Positions 20,289-29,033 of a stretch of DNA of 64,000 nucleotides are shown one piece after another. The notes beneath the pieces were generated by a model. It had not been told where the DNA came from. It was given only the letters and a program-made list of their open reading frames with translations, and did not search any database. Position 1 is the first letter of the stretch, and each line of letters begins with the position of its first letter. This DNA comes from Terriglobia bacterium (GTDB lineage Bacteria > Acidobacteriota > Terriglobia > Terriglobales > Acidobacteriaceae), in NCBI GenBank assembly GCA_020072815.1, contig JAIQGE010000017.1, positions 62,001 through 126,000 of the forward strand, in the 5' to 3' direction. Position numbers and translations under genes: made by a program.

Positions 20289-21754
20289 CGGTCACATCCG
20301 GAGTAAGAAAGATTGAAGCTCTTGTTGATCAAGGGAAAGTCCGCGATCACGTTGCCGATTACCGCGTGCGGCAGCGCCGGCCAGTTCTGGAACGATGGCG
20401 ACTTGATATAGCACCGTTGCAGCTTGCCGCCCTCGCCCTTCACCCAGTACAGCAGTTCGCCGCGCGGCGACTCCACCGCCGACCAGCCTTCGAAAGCAAC
20501 CGCCGGGGGAAGCTCCGCGCGAATTGGTCCGGACGAAAGCCGGCCCAGCGCGTCCGCCAGCAGCCGCGCCGAAACCACGACCTCTTCGATGCGAACCCGC
20601 GCGCGGGCCAGCACGTCACCGTAGCTAAGGCAAGGAACGTGGATCGGCAAGTCGCGGTAAGCTCCATACGGATGGTCGCGACGTACATCTCGATTGGCGC
20701 CGCTTGCTCGCGCCACCGGTCCGACGACCGCCAGGTCCTCCACCACGGCACTCGCCAAAACCCCGGCGCCTTCAAACCGGGCCTGGACTGACGGCCGGTC
20801 GAGAATAGTGTTCGCTATCTTGGCGAACTCGCTCGCCGCCTGGGCCACTGCTTTGCGCAGGGCCTCCGCCGCAGAGGGAGAAATGTCTCTCGCCACTCCG
20901 CCGGGCACGGCAATTCCCTTCCAGAAACGCGTGCCCACGGCGCGCGAGCTGGCCTGCATCAGGTCTTCTTTGATGCGGCTGCAATAGGCCGCGGGCAGCA
21001 CAAACGCTACGTCGTTGGAAAGCGCGCCCACGTCGGCGATGTGGGAGATCATTCTCTCCAGTTCCAGACCGATCAGCCGCACCAACTGCGCCTGCTTCGG
21101 CGCGACGATCGCATGCGCCGCTTCGATCGCCTGGCAATTGGCCACCGCGTGAGCAAAGCAGTTGTCCCCGGAGACCGACTCGGCGATCATCGGCCCGTAC
21201 GCCACGGGCGTTCCCTGGAACAATTTCTCCGTGCCTTTATGCGTGTAGAAGTGGCGCAGTTCCAGGTACAGCACGTTGTCGCCGACCACGCTGAAGCGGA
21301 AGTGCCCAGGCTCGATGATGCCCGCGTGCACCGGCCCGACTGCCACTTCGCACACTCCCTCGCCTTCCACCTTCAGGAAATCATAACGCTCGTCAGCCCA
21401 GGGGGCGGATTGAGCGTCAGCGACCATCGGGTGCAATCCCCGAGGCCAATTCTCATGCAGCAGCAGAGGCCGAAGATCAGGATGGCCTGTCAGTTCAACA
21501 CCGTACTGGTCCTGGATCTCCCGCTCATACCACGCCGCCGCCGGGGTGACGGGCGTGATGGACTGCAGCGCACCGTTTACCGTTTCCTCCAGCACGCGAT
21601 AGCCTTCTCTCGGAACGTCCAGAATGTAATGCACTTTGATTGCGCCGGCGTCTGCAGAAGCAAACTCGCACACCAGTCGCGCGCCCGCCTGAAGCAGCCG
21701 CGTCGCCTCGGCCACCGCCCATCCAATGCGCTGTTGTTGTGGCGTGGTACTCAT
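20285..21754 (-). CDS. Ehr-type complex large subunit (NuoCD/HycE-like) lacking NiFe ligands
   Basis: 489 residues from the ATG at 21754, which overlaps the stop of the upstream antiporter-like gene. The NuoC/HycE-like N-terminus (about 1-140) includes WYEREIQDQYGVELTGHPDL. The NuoD/[NiFe] large-subunit core follows (GHFRFSVVGDN, HIADVGALSNDV). In hydrogenases the two CxxC pairs hold NiFe. Here the N-terminal site reads ESVSGDNCFAHA instead of ERxCGxCGFAH, and the C-terminus ends NLSYSGCDR instead of DPCxxCxDR, so neither CxxC pair is present. This is the hallmark of energy-converting hydrogenase-related (Ehr) complexes. Hydrogen chemistry is therefore not expected; the real substrate is unknown. 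Confidence 0.9.
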   Translation of the reverse strand: MSTTPQQQRIGWAVAEATRLLQAGARLVCEFASADAGAIKVHYILDVPREGYRVLEETVNGALQSITPVTPAAAWYEREIQDQYGVELTGHPDLRPLLLHENWPRGLHPMVADAQSAPWADERYDFLKVEGEGVCEVAVGPVHAGIIEPGHFRFSVVGDNVLYLELRHFYTHKGTEKLFQGTPVAYGPMIAESVSGDNCFAHAVANCQAIEAAHAIVAPKQAQLVRLIGLELERMISHIADVGALSNDVAFVLPAAYCSRIKEDLMQASSRAVGTRFWKGIAVPGGVARDISPSAAEALRKAVAQAASEFAKIANTILDRPSVQARFEGAGVLASAVVEDLAVVGPVARASGANRDVRRDHPYGAYRDLPIHVPCLSYGDVLARARVRIEEVVVSARLLADALGRLSSGPIRAELPPAVAFEGWSAVESPRGELLYWVKGEGGKLQRCYIKSPSFQNWPALPHAVIGNVIADFPLINKSFNLSYSGCDR

Positions 21755-23205
21755 GAGCGCAATACCGCCATTGCTTGATGGATGATTTGAATCAGAGCGC
21801 TGGGCAAGTGCAGGCCCAGGGCCACCACGATCACCGCGCACAATGCCATGGCCGTGATCTCCGTCCTGCTCGTCTTGGTTTTCTCCGGGATGGTCGGCGC
21901 GCCGCTCAGCATTCTTTGCAACTGGAAAATCAGCGCGCCAAATCCGATCACCAGCGCCAGCAGCACCGCCGTGACCACAGCGTGTTGCTCCTGGGAAAAT
22001 GCCGCGCTCAAAATCGCAAATTCGCTCACGAACAGGGAGAACGGAGGCAGCCCGACAATCGCCAGCACTCCAATGATGAGAAATACGCTGGTCCAGCGCA
22101 TACTGCGCGCCATCCCCGTGATGCGCTCCAGCTTCAGCGTGCCAAAATTTTCGCGCACGTTGCCGGCGGCGAAAAACAACAGTGACTTGGCCGCGGAATG
22201 GTTGAAGGTGTGCAGCAGCGCGCCGTAGAGTCCCAGCGGCACGCCAATGCCAATCCCCGTGGCGACGATGCCCATGTGTTCCACGCTGCTGTACGCCAGC
22301 AGGCGCTTCAAGTCGCGCTGCACGATCATCAGCAAAGAAGCGCCAATCAGGGACAGCGCCCCAAAGATCAGCAGCATGGTATGGCTGAAGTCCGGTCCCA
22401 GGGCGCGGACGCTGATGGCGTCATAGCGCAGCAGCGCGTACATGGCGCAGTTCAGCAACGCGGCGGAAAGCATGGCGCTGATGGGTGAAGGCGCTTCGGC
22501 GTGAGCGTCCGGCAGCCAGCTGTGCATGGGCACGAACCCGACCTTGGTGCCGTATCCCACGGCCACAAACAGAAACGCAAGTTTCACCAGGTTGGAGACG
22601 CGTCCCATCTCCGGCGCGGCCTTCATCAGGGCCGTCCAGTCCAGCGCGGAAGGCGCCGGAACTCCGGAGCGCGCCGCCGCCAGATAAAGTGCGATCGTCC
22701 CGAACAACGCGAACGCGATTCCCACCGTGCAGACCACCAGGTACTTCCATCCGGCTTCCACCGCGCCTTCGGTGTTGTAAAAGCCGACCAGCAAAGCCGA
22801 CGCGAGCGTGGTGGCCTCCATCATGATCCACAGCAGACCCAGGTTCTCCGCCAGATACGCCGCCAGCATGGCGAAGATGAACAGGAACGTGAGGCAGTAA
22901 AACCATCGTGGCGAGGAGAACCTGCCCGCCGGCACATGGCGCAGGTAGTTGACCGAATAAAGCAGCGTCACCAGAAAAACGAAGGCCAGTCCCAGCAGGA
23001 AGAGAGACGTCAGCCCATCGGCGCGGAAGTAATGTCCCCATGCGACTTGGGTCTGCCTGTGGACCTGAAGCACCACGTTCAGAAGCAGCCCAACTTCCAC
23101 ACATCCGCCGGTTACGGCCACCGTGGTCGCGCGGCGTCCGTCGCTGAAAGCCAGCACCAGCGCGGCCATCACCACGGGAAGAATCAGTGGAAGCAGGAGG
23201 GTCAT
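21751..23205 (-). CDS. Antiporter-like membrane subunit (HyfF/NuoN-like)
   Basis: 484 residues, about 14 membrane helices. It is a member of the complex I/Mrp antiporter-like family. It shows the TM5 glutamate in WIMMEATTLASAL, the broken-helix lysine in VGYGTKVGFVPMHSWLPDAH and the central HTFNHSAAKSLLFFAAG lysine. These residues make up the proton or sodium pathway in related subunits. It would be one of two ion-pumping modules of the Ehr-type complex. Its stop overlaps the start of the large-subunit gene (ATGA), and it begins 3 bases after the HyfE-like gene. Confidence 0.92.
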   Translation of the reverse strand: MTLLLPLILPVVMAALVLAFSDGRRATTVAVTGGCVEVGLLLNVVLQVHRQTQVAWGHYFRADGLTSLFLLGLAFVFLVTLLYSVNYLRHVPAGRFSSPRWFYCLTFLFIFAMLAAYLAENLGLLWIMMEATTLASALLVGFYNTEGAVEAGWKYLVVCTVGIAFALFGTIALYLAAARSGVPAPSALDWTALMKAAPEMGRVSNLVKLAFLFVAVGYGTKVGFVPMHSWLPDAHAEAPSPISAMLSAALLNCAMYALLRYDAISVRALGPDFSHTMLLIFGALSLIGASLLMIVQRDLKRLLAYSSVEHMGIVATGIGIGVPLGLYGALLHTFNHSAAKSLLFFAAGNVRENFGTLKLERITGMARSMRWTSVFLIIGVLAIVGLPPFSLFVSEFAILSAAFSQEQHAVVTAVLLALVIGFGALIFQLQRMLSGAPTIPEKTKTSRTEITAMALCAVIVVALGLHLPSALIQIIHQAMAVLRS

Positions 23206-23208
23206 CGC

Positions 23209-23871
23209 TTATCCCCGCAACTTTCGCAGCTTGGAGACGTCCAGATGGTCAAACGTTTCGCGAATGCGGAAGGTGAAAATGCCCATCAGGAAAACTCCCA
23301 TCACCAGATCAAACACAATGCCGATCTCGATCACCAGCGGCATGCCGAAGGTGGTGGTCAGTGCGGCCATAAAGATTCCGTTTTCCAGGACCAGCAGTCC
23401 CAGGATCTGCATCAGGGCTTTGTTGCGGCTGGTCATGAGGAAACAGCCGGTCAAGATGATGGCCACCGCGGCGGCCAGCGGGTCGCGGGCAACGTTCAAG
23501 TCCTTGGCATAGGACTGGACGGCGGAAAAAGCAATAAAGATGAGCACCACGGTGATGAACACCGAGCTGGCCGGCGAAATGGACGCGTTCACGTCGCGCG
23601 ACGTATGCAGCCGCTTGATCAGCCGGAACAGCGCCCACGGAATGGCGATGGCCTTGATCAGCGCCACCATCGCGCCGATCACGAACGCTTCCGCCGACCA
23701 GTGTAGATAGGCGATGGCCAGCACCTGCGCCGCAATCACCGCCGACTGCATGGCGAAGAGCGAGACACAAGCGGATATCCGTCGCGCGCCGGCCAGCAGC
23801 AGCAAGGTAAGAAAAATCAGCACGGCCGAAGAGCTGATGGCCTGGCTGGCGGCAAAGTTGATGATCTTCAT
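23209..23871 (-). CDS. HyfE-like membrane subunit
   Basis: 220 residues with six or seven membrane helices. The C-terminal part (MQILGLLVLENGIFMAAL) matches the NuoK/HyfE segment with its membrane glutamate, followed by a cytoplasmic tail FDHLDVSKLRKLRG. HyfE-like proteins combine a NuoK-like helix bundle with extra N-terminal helices and connect the antiporter modules to the NuoH-like subunit. The gene overlaps its upstream neighbour by 4 bases and is followed within 3 bases by the next gene. Confidence 0.87.
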   Translation of the reverse strand: MKIINFAASQAISSSAVLIFLTLLLLAGARRISACVSLFAMQSAVIAAQVLAIAYLHWSAEAFVIGAMVALIKAIAIPWALFRLIKRLHTSRDVNASISPASSVFITVVLIFIAFSAVQSYAKDLNVARDPLAAAVAIILTGCFLMTSRNKALMQILGLLVLENGIFMAALTTTFGMPLVIEIGIVFDLVMGVFLMGIFTFRIRETFDHLDVSKLRKLRG

Positions 23872-24809
23872 GGTTGCCTTCTCATAATCACGGTGAACAC
23901 AATTGCCAGGATGGAAAGCGCCGTAGCAATGCCGAAAAATTCCGGCACCGCATACATGCGCAGCTTGGCTACCGAACTTTCAAGCACGGCGATCGCCAGC
24001 ATGGCGACCGCCAGTTTCGCGAGATACAGCACCAGGGATAATGCGACTGTTGCGGACGTCAGGCTGGTTGCCGTCCCCCACGGCGCAAACAGGGCCACCA
24101 GCAGCGCGATCAACAAATTGAGTTTGATGGCTTGCGCCCATTCCACGAACGCCAGGCTTGGCCCCGAGTATTCCAGCACCATGGCTTCATGAAGCATGGT
24201 GAGTTCCAGGTGCGTCGTAGGATTGTCCACCGGCATGCGCCCGGTCTCAGCGATGGCCACAAACAGCAGCGCCGTCAGGGCCAGCACGTGGACCACGGAG
24301 ATGTTGAAGAAGTTCTGCGCGCCGGTCCAGGCGACAATCGCTCCCAGGCTGCCAGCCTTGGCCGTCAGGGCCAGCGCCATCAAGGAAAGCACCAGCGGCG
24401 CTTCCGCCAGCACAGAAACCATCGCCTCGCGGCTGCCGCCCATGCCGCCAAAGCTGCTGCCGGAATCAAAAGCGCCCAGCACCATCACGAAACGCCCAAA
24501 GGCCAGCAGGTAGACCAGCAGGAAATAATCGCCGCTGAACGTAAGCACGCCGGCGGAAGCCACCACCGGCACGAATGCCGCTGCCGCCAGCATGAGCGCG
24601 AAACCCATGCGGGGCGCGGCGCGGAACAGCCATGAAGCCGATGGCGGCGTCAGGTCTTCCTTGCGAAACAACTTTCCCAAGTCGGCATACGGACGCCAGA
24701 TGCTGGCGCCTTGCCGACGCTGTAGCCTGGCCTTCAGCCGGGCAATAATCCCCCGCACCAGCGGCGCGCTCAAAATCAGAAAAGCGAATTGTGCCAGCCT
24801 GAGTCCCAT
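23868..24809 (-). CDS. HyfC/NuoH-like membrane subunit
   Basis: 313 residues, about eight membrane helices. The conserved acidic loop of the NuoH/HyfC family is present (AIAETGRMPVDNPTTHLELT and MLHEAMVLEYSGP), as is the N-terminal block RRQGASIWRPYADLGKLF. NuoH-type subunits anchor the NuoB/NuoD module and carry the E-channel at the quinone cavity of complex I. The stop of the preceding HyfB-like gene abuts this start directly, so expression is coupled. Confidence 0.92.
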   Translation of the reverse strand: MGLRLAQFAFLILSAPLVRGIIARLKARLQRRQGASIWRPYADLGKLFRKEDLTPPSASWLFRAAPRMGFALMLAAAAFVPVVASAGVLTFSGDYFLLVYLLAFGRFVMVLGAFDSGSSFGGMGGSREAMVSVLAEAPLVLSLMALALTAKAGSLGAIVAWTGAQNFFNISVVHVLALTALLFVAIAETGRMPVDNPTTHLELTMLHEAMVLEYSGPSLAFVEWAQAIKLNLLIALLVALFAPWGTATSLTSATVALSLVLYLAKLAVAMLAIAVLESSVAKLRMYAVPEFFGIATALSILAIVFTVIMRRQP

Positions 24810-26798
24810 TTACCGGAACCTCATCAGCAACAGCATGAAAACCAGGGCCAGAAAGATGTAGAGCAGGTACCACTGAATATTTCCCGTCTGCAGGCGCCGC
24901 AACTGCTGCGCGGTCGCCATGATGGCGTCCACCACCGGACGATATAGCAGCCGTTCATACGACAACGTTCGCGTGGAACGGTAGGAAATCGCTTTGGGGA
25001 AATACGGGCTGTCCGCGGGCGAAGTGTCCAGCTTGCGGTCGGCCCGGTAGACCGGAGAAAAGACGATGCGAATCGGCTTGGAAAACGATGTTGCCGTGTA
25101 CTGCATGCGCGCCGTCAACTGCGCCAGGCCGCATCCCCATGTGGGAGCCAGGCGGACCACCGCGCGGACCAACCACACTGCCGCGGCGCCGGCCAGCACC
25201 ACGACCGCGACTTTTTGAATTCCCGTGGCGATCGCGGCAATGGCGGCGAAGTCGCCGCCCGGCGCCAGCATCACCGTCACTTCCCACAGAGGACGAAGCA
25301 CCAGCATCGGCATCACGCCAATCAGCAAGCACGCGCCCGCCAGCACGCCAAGAGGCAGCAGCATGGAAAACGGCGGATTCTCCGGTGAATCCACTTCTGC
25401 TTGCCGCGGTCTTCCCAGAAACGCGGTCCCAAAAGTATTGGCAAAGCACGCTGCGGCCAGCGCTCCGGTCAACGCCAGCACGCCGGCCATCAGCGGAAGC
25501 AGAAGCTGCGGCAAAGTCTGGGCCACCTGTCCGCCTGCCAGAAATCCCTGGAAGGCCAGCCACTCGCCGATGAATCCGTTGAACATCGGCAGCCCGGCGA
25601 TGGAGACACATCCCACCAGCACAAAAAGCCCGGTCGCCGGCATGGTCTTCAAAAGGCCGCCGAGTTGGTTCAATTTCAGCGAATGCGTCCGGTAGGCGAT
25701 GGCGCCCGCTCCCAAGAAGAGCAAATTCTTAAAGATGGCGTGGTTGAGCGCGTGGACCAAAGCAGCCATCAGCGCCAGCGCGGCAAACGCGGGCGCTCCG
25801 TTGGCACGGCAGAGCATGCCTGCGCCAATCGCCAGATAGATGATGCCGATGTTCTCCACGCTGGAGTACGCCAGAAGCCGCTTGAGGTCAGTCTCCGACA
25901 TGGCGTAGAGAATTCCCAGGACCGCCGACGTCGCACCCGCGGCCAGCACCAGGTATCCGCCCCAGTCCGGCCCGCCGGAAAGAAAATCAAACACAAAGCG
26001 GAGAAAAACGTAGACCGCCGTCTTCAGCATGATGCCGGACATCAGGGCTGAAACCGGCGTGGGCGCGATGGGATGCGCCCTCGGCAACCACACATGCAGC
26101 GGAATGATTCCGGCTTTGGTCCCGAAGCCGAAAAAAGCCAGCAGGAAGATCGCCGCTTTCTCCGCGCCCGGCATGGTCTGGGCCGCCGCCCGGATCGCGG
26201 CAAAGGTAAGTGAAGGCGCTTGCGGCGCAAACAGCAGAAATGCCGACAGCACCAGCGCCGCCCCGGCATGCATGGTGAGCAAATAGAGGAAAATGTCGCG
26301 CCGTCGCTCTTCCGCGTCGCCTTCCAGAAAAATCAAGCCGGCGGAAAGCACGGTCATGAGTTCCCATCCGGCAAAAAAGGCAAACACCGTGGCGCTGCTC
26401 ACCACCATGACCATGGAGAGCAGGAACAGAGGCAAAAGCACCCAATACCACGCGGCGCGTGCGCGATCGTAGTGGTGCTCAATGTACCGGAAAGAATAGA
26501 CAACCGCCGGTATGGAGACGGCGCACACGATGAACAGGAATAACCCGCCCAGCCGGTCCAGCGAAAACATAAATTGAAGAGGCGGGAAAGGGCTAAGGAA
26601 AGAGAGACTGAAGTTGACGGGAACTCCGTACACCCACGCAGCGATTGCCAGGACGGTTCCGCTGGCCAGCGCCAGAACCGCGCTGTATGCTGCTCCAACT
26701 CGCAGCGCCTTGCCTGCCGGGCCGGCGACATGCGACCAGCCTGCCAGGAAGGAGGCTGCGACGAGCAAACTGAATAGGCCGCTGAACGCAATCAACAT
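24810..26798 (-). CDS. Large antiporter-like membrane subunit (HyfB/NuoL-like)
   Basis: 662 residues, about 15 membrane helices and a final helix (WYLLYIFLALVFMLLLMRF) after a cytoplasmic loop, as in HyfB. Proton-pathway residues are visible: Glu in FAGWELMTVL, Lys in FGFGTKAGIIPLHVWLP and Lys in HALNHAIFKNLLFLGAGAI. It is the first structural gene of the operon, 34 bases after the arsR-type gene. With 21751-24809 it forms the membrane arm of a hydrogenase-4-like, Ehr-type complex. Confidence 0.92.
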   Translation of the reverse strand: MLIAFSGLFSLLVAASFLAGWSHVAGPAGKALRVGAAYSAVLALASGTVLAIAAWVYGVPVNFSLSFLSPFPPLQFMFSLDRLGGLFLFIVCAVSIPAVVYSFRYIEHHYDRARAAWYWVLLPLFLLSMVMVVSSATVFAFFAGWELMTVLSAGLIFLEGDAEERRRDIFLYLLTMHAGAALVLSAFLLFAPQAPSLTFAAIRAAAQTMPGAEKAAIFLLAFFGFGTKAGIIPLHVWLPRAHPIAPTPVSALMSGIMLKTAVYVFLRFVFDFLSGGPDWGGYLVLAAGATSAVLGILYAMSETDLKRLLAYSSVENIGIIYLAIGAGMLCRANGAPAFAALALMAALVHALNHAIFKNLLFLGAGAIAYRTHSLKLNQLGGLLKTMPATGLFVLVGCVSIAGLPMFNGFIGEWLAFQGFLAGGQVAQTLPQLLLPLMAGVLALTGALAAACFANTFGTAFLGRPRQAEVDSPENPPFSMLLPLGVLAGACLLIGVMPMLVLRPLWEVTVMLAPGGDFAAIAAIATGIQKVAVVVLAGAAAVWLVRAVVRLAPTWGCGLAQLTARMQYTATSFSKPIRIVFSPVYRADRKLDTSPADSPYFPKAISYRSTRTLSYERLLYRPVVDAIMATAQQLRRLQTGNIQWYLLYIFLALVFMLLLMRFR

Positions 26799-26832
26799 GA
26801 GCCGGCGTCCCTCCAGTCAACGGCTTCGCCGC

Positions 26833-27201
26833 TCATCGCGGGCTCCCCGATGAAACGTCCAGCTGAGTCAGCATGTCCTGCACGCTGACCAGTTGGTTGT
26901 TGAAAATTTCTCTGGCCACGTCCAGCAGCCGGAAGATCGACCGGTCGCGGATGGAATAGAAGACTCCCTGACCTTCTTTCCTTCCCACCACGATGTTGCG
27001 TCCCCGCAACTGGGCCAGTTGTTGCGACAACGTGCTCTGCTCCACGCCCAGTCGCGCGCATAAATCGTTGACCCCGATTTCGCCATCGCGGAGCGCGTCA
27101 ATAATGCGGATGCGCAGCGGATGGGCCAGGGCCTTGAAAAATTCCGCCTTGAACCTGGCCAGGTCAGAAGCGTCAAAGCCGGTTTTTTTTGCGCGAGGCA
27201 T
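26833..27201 (-). CDS. ArsR-family transcriptional regulator of the Ehr-type operon
   Basis: 122 residues, a winged helix with FFKALAHPLRIRIIDALRDG (helices 1-2), recognition helix VEQSTLSQQLAQLR and wing VVGRKEGQGVFYSI. The ELCVC metal site of ArsR/SmtB is absent; the equivalent position is GVNDLCARLG with one Cys, so a classical metal sensor is unlikely. It is the first gene of the operon 27201-19497 and probably represses its own promoter. What it senses is unknown; redox state or a ligand are both possible. Confidence 0.9.
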   Translation of the reverse strand: MPRAKKTGFDASDLARFKAEFFKALAHPLRIRIIDALRDGEIGVNDLCARLGVEQSTLSQQLAQLRGRNIVVGRKEGQGVFYSIRDRSIFRLLDVAREIFNNQLVSVQDMLTQLDVSSGSPR

Positions 27202-27227
27202 GGTGTCCGCTCGTAAGGTTACATTAT

Positions 27228-27251
27228 TATATATGAATATTACAATATATA
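27228..27251. promoter_or_regulatory. AT-rich inverted repeat, candidate ArsR operator/promoter
   Basis: TATATAT and ATATATA flank a 10-base spacer, 27 bases upstream of the arsR start. The surrounding 27221-27251 is extremely AT-rich in a GC-rich genome and includes a TATAAT-like box on the minus strand. Size, symmetry and position fit an autoregulatory ArsR site. Confidence 0.5.
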
Positions 27252-27411
27252 GTTACGAAAGGGCCAAGACTTTTCCCAGAGAGACTACGAGCTTACGTTG
27301 CGGTCGCCGCGAAAGGTGAGGCTGAGTTGAAAAATGGCAGCCTGCTCGGCCGCGCTCGCGACCCGCACCGAATTGATTCGGCCAGATTCGGACAGAGATG
27401 ATGTCGCCCGC

Positions 27412-28575
27412 CTATCGGGCGTGCTGCTTTTGGAATACCGGAGAGATCTCGCGCAGCCGTCCCACCACCTCAGGAATCACCTTGATGGCGAAGTCTATGT
27501 CCTCGTGCGTGGTCTGCTTGCCCAGGCTAACGCGGATGCTTGCCCGCGCACGCTGGTGCGGCAGCCCCATAGCCAGCAGCACGTGCGAAGGTTCAATCGC
27601 GCCCGATGAGCACGCTGCGCCGCTGGAAACCGCCAGCCCTTTCAAGTCCAGGGCAATCACCAGGGCTTCGCCTTCGCAATGGTCGAACCAGAGATTCGTC
27701 GTGTTAGGGACACGCGGCGCTCCCAGTCCGTTCACGCCTGCGTCTTCCACCACGCGCAAGACTGAATCCTGCAGGCGGTCGCGCTCTGCGGCCATTTCCG
27801 CCGGTCCGTCACTATGCAACCAATGCAGCGCGATCTCCACAGCCTTGCCCAGGCCCACGATTCCCGGCAGGTTTTCCGTGCCGGCGCGGCGCTGGCGCTC
27901 ATGACTGCCGCCATAAATCAGCGGCTGGATCAGTGTTCCCTTCTTGACGAACAGCGCCCCTGTCCCTTGCGGCCCGTGGATCTTATGTCCGGAGATGCTC
28001 AGCGCGTCGCAACCGATCTTGGCGACGTCAACCGGAACTTTGCCCGCGGCCTGGACTGCGTCAGTATGGAAGAAGACGTCGGCTTCGCGCGCGATGCGGC
28101 CAATCTCTTCCACCGGCTGCAACACGCCGGTTTCATTGTTGGCCATCATGATGCTGATCAGCCGGGTGTTGGACCGCAGCGCCTTGCGGACTTCCTGGGG
28201 ATCAACTTCTCCGCGGCCGTTGACCGCGACGTACGTCACTTCGCACCCGGTTTCTTCCAGCCGCTTGCAGGTCTTGAGCACCGCGCTGTGCTCGATGGTG
28301 GAAGTAATCACGTGGTCGCCGCGCGCAACCAGTCCGAAGATGGCGGCGTTGTCAGCTTCCGTGCCGCCACTGGTAAAAACGATCTCCGCCGGACGCGCAT
28401 TCAGCAGCGCGGCTACGTGCCCGCGCGCCCGCTCCACCGCCGCCCGCGCATTCTGCCCGTAATGGTGAATGGACGAAGCATTGCCAAACCCTTCCAGATA
28501 GAAAGGCTTCATGGCCTCAAACACTTCCGGCAGGATGGGAGTGGTGGCGTTGTTGTCCAGGTACACGCGATGCAT
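27412..28575 (-). CDS. Cysteine desulfurase (NifS/IscS type)
   Basis: 387 residues. It starts VYLDNNATTPILPEVFEAM, the hallmark of the class V aminotransferase desulfurases. The PLP lysine lies in ISGHKIHGPQG, and Cys322 in SSGAACSSGAIEPSH is the persulfide-forming residue. The C-terminus RASIRVSLGKQTTHEDI is also typical. It converts cysteine to alanine and supplies sulfur for Fe-S clusters and tRNA thiolation. No iscU, iscR or nifU is adjacent, so the scaffold partner lies elsewhere. The GCCCG...CGGGC hairpin at 27406-27420 overlaps the stop codon. Confidence 0.95.
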   Translation of the reverse strand: MHRVYLDNNATTPILPEVFEAMKPFYLEGFGNASSIHHYGQNARAAVERARGHVAALLNARPAEIVFTSGGTEADNAAIFGLVARGDHVITSTIEHSAVLKTCKRLEETGCEVTYVAVNGRGEVDPQEVRKALRSNTRLISIMMANNETGVLQPVEEIGRIAREADVFFHTDAVQAAGKVPVDVAKIGCDALSISGHKIHGPQGTGALFVKKGTLIQPLIYGGSHERQRRAGTENLPGIVGLGKAVEIALHWLHSDGPAEMAAERDRLQDSVLRVVEDAGVNGLGAPRVPNTTNLWFDHCEGEALVIALDLKGLAVSSGAACSSGAIEPSHVLLAMGLPHQRARASIRVSLGKQTTHEDIDFAIKVIPEVVGRLREISPVFQKQHAR

Positions 28576-29033
28576 GGAGTTATTCTACGCTTCGCGAGAA
28601 ACGCGCGGCACTCAGCACTCAGCGGCCAGAGGCATTTTTGTGAAGAAGAAACCCCGACACCTTCGAAACACGGAGGAACTGAGGAAACGCAGGTTGTGGA
28701 TATGTGTGTATCCCTTTGTTTCCTCCTTTCCTTTGTGTTTCAGAGGTTTTTGGGCTTGGCTTTTTGGCTTCTTTTTGCGGCGAACTGACTTTCTGCAAGC
28801 AATTGAGGAAACGGTGGGTTGCTACGCCATTCCAAACCTCCGCTACCTCCTTTCCTCTGTGTTTCAAAGGTTTAGGGTTTTGCTGAGTGCTGACTGCTGA
28901 GTGCTTTTTCTTTGCAATCCCTGGAACTTTCCCCGTACTTTCGACATTACACATAGTGAGAATCGCAATCTGCCGTGTACAGGCAGAGGAAGCCGGACGC
29001 GAACTAATTGACATTGACCGTGGCGGCGACAAA
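28576..29033. repeat. Intergenic spacer of degenerate repeats upstream of the ECF sigma gene
   Basis: I see no gene. The spacer is made of strings found again in other spacers of this window: GCACTCAGCACTCAGC-like at 28609-28625 and 28883-28903, and TTCCTCTGTGTTTCAAAGGT-like at about 28730-28745 and 28852-28873, the latter also present near 44250, 48410 and 57340. The last 100 bases presumably hold the sigma gene promoter, but I find no convincing boxes. Confidence 0.6.

Noticed and set aside
19497-21754. An active group 4 [NiFe] hydrogenase
   Set aside because: Both CxxC ligand pairs of the large subunit are missing, and no hyp maturation genes are nearby.
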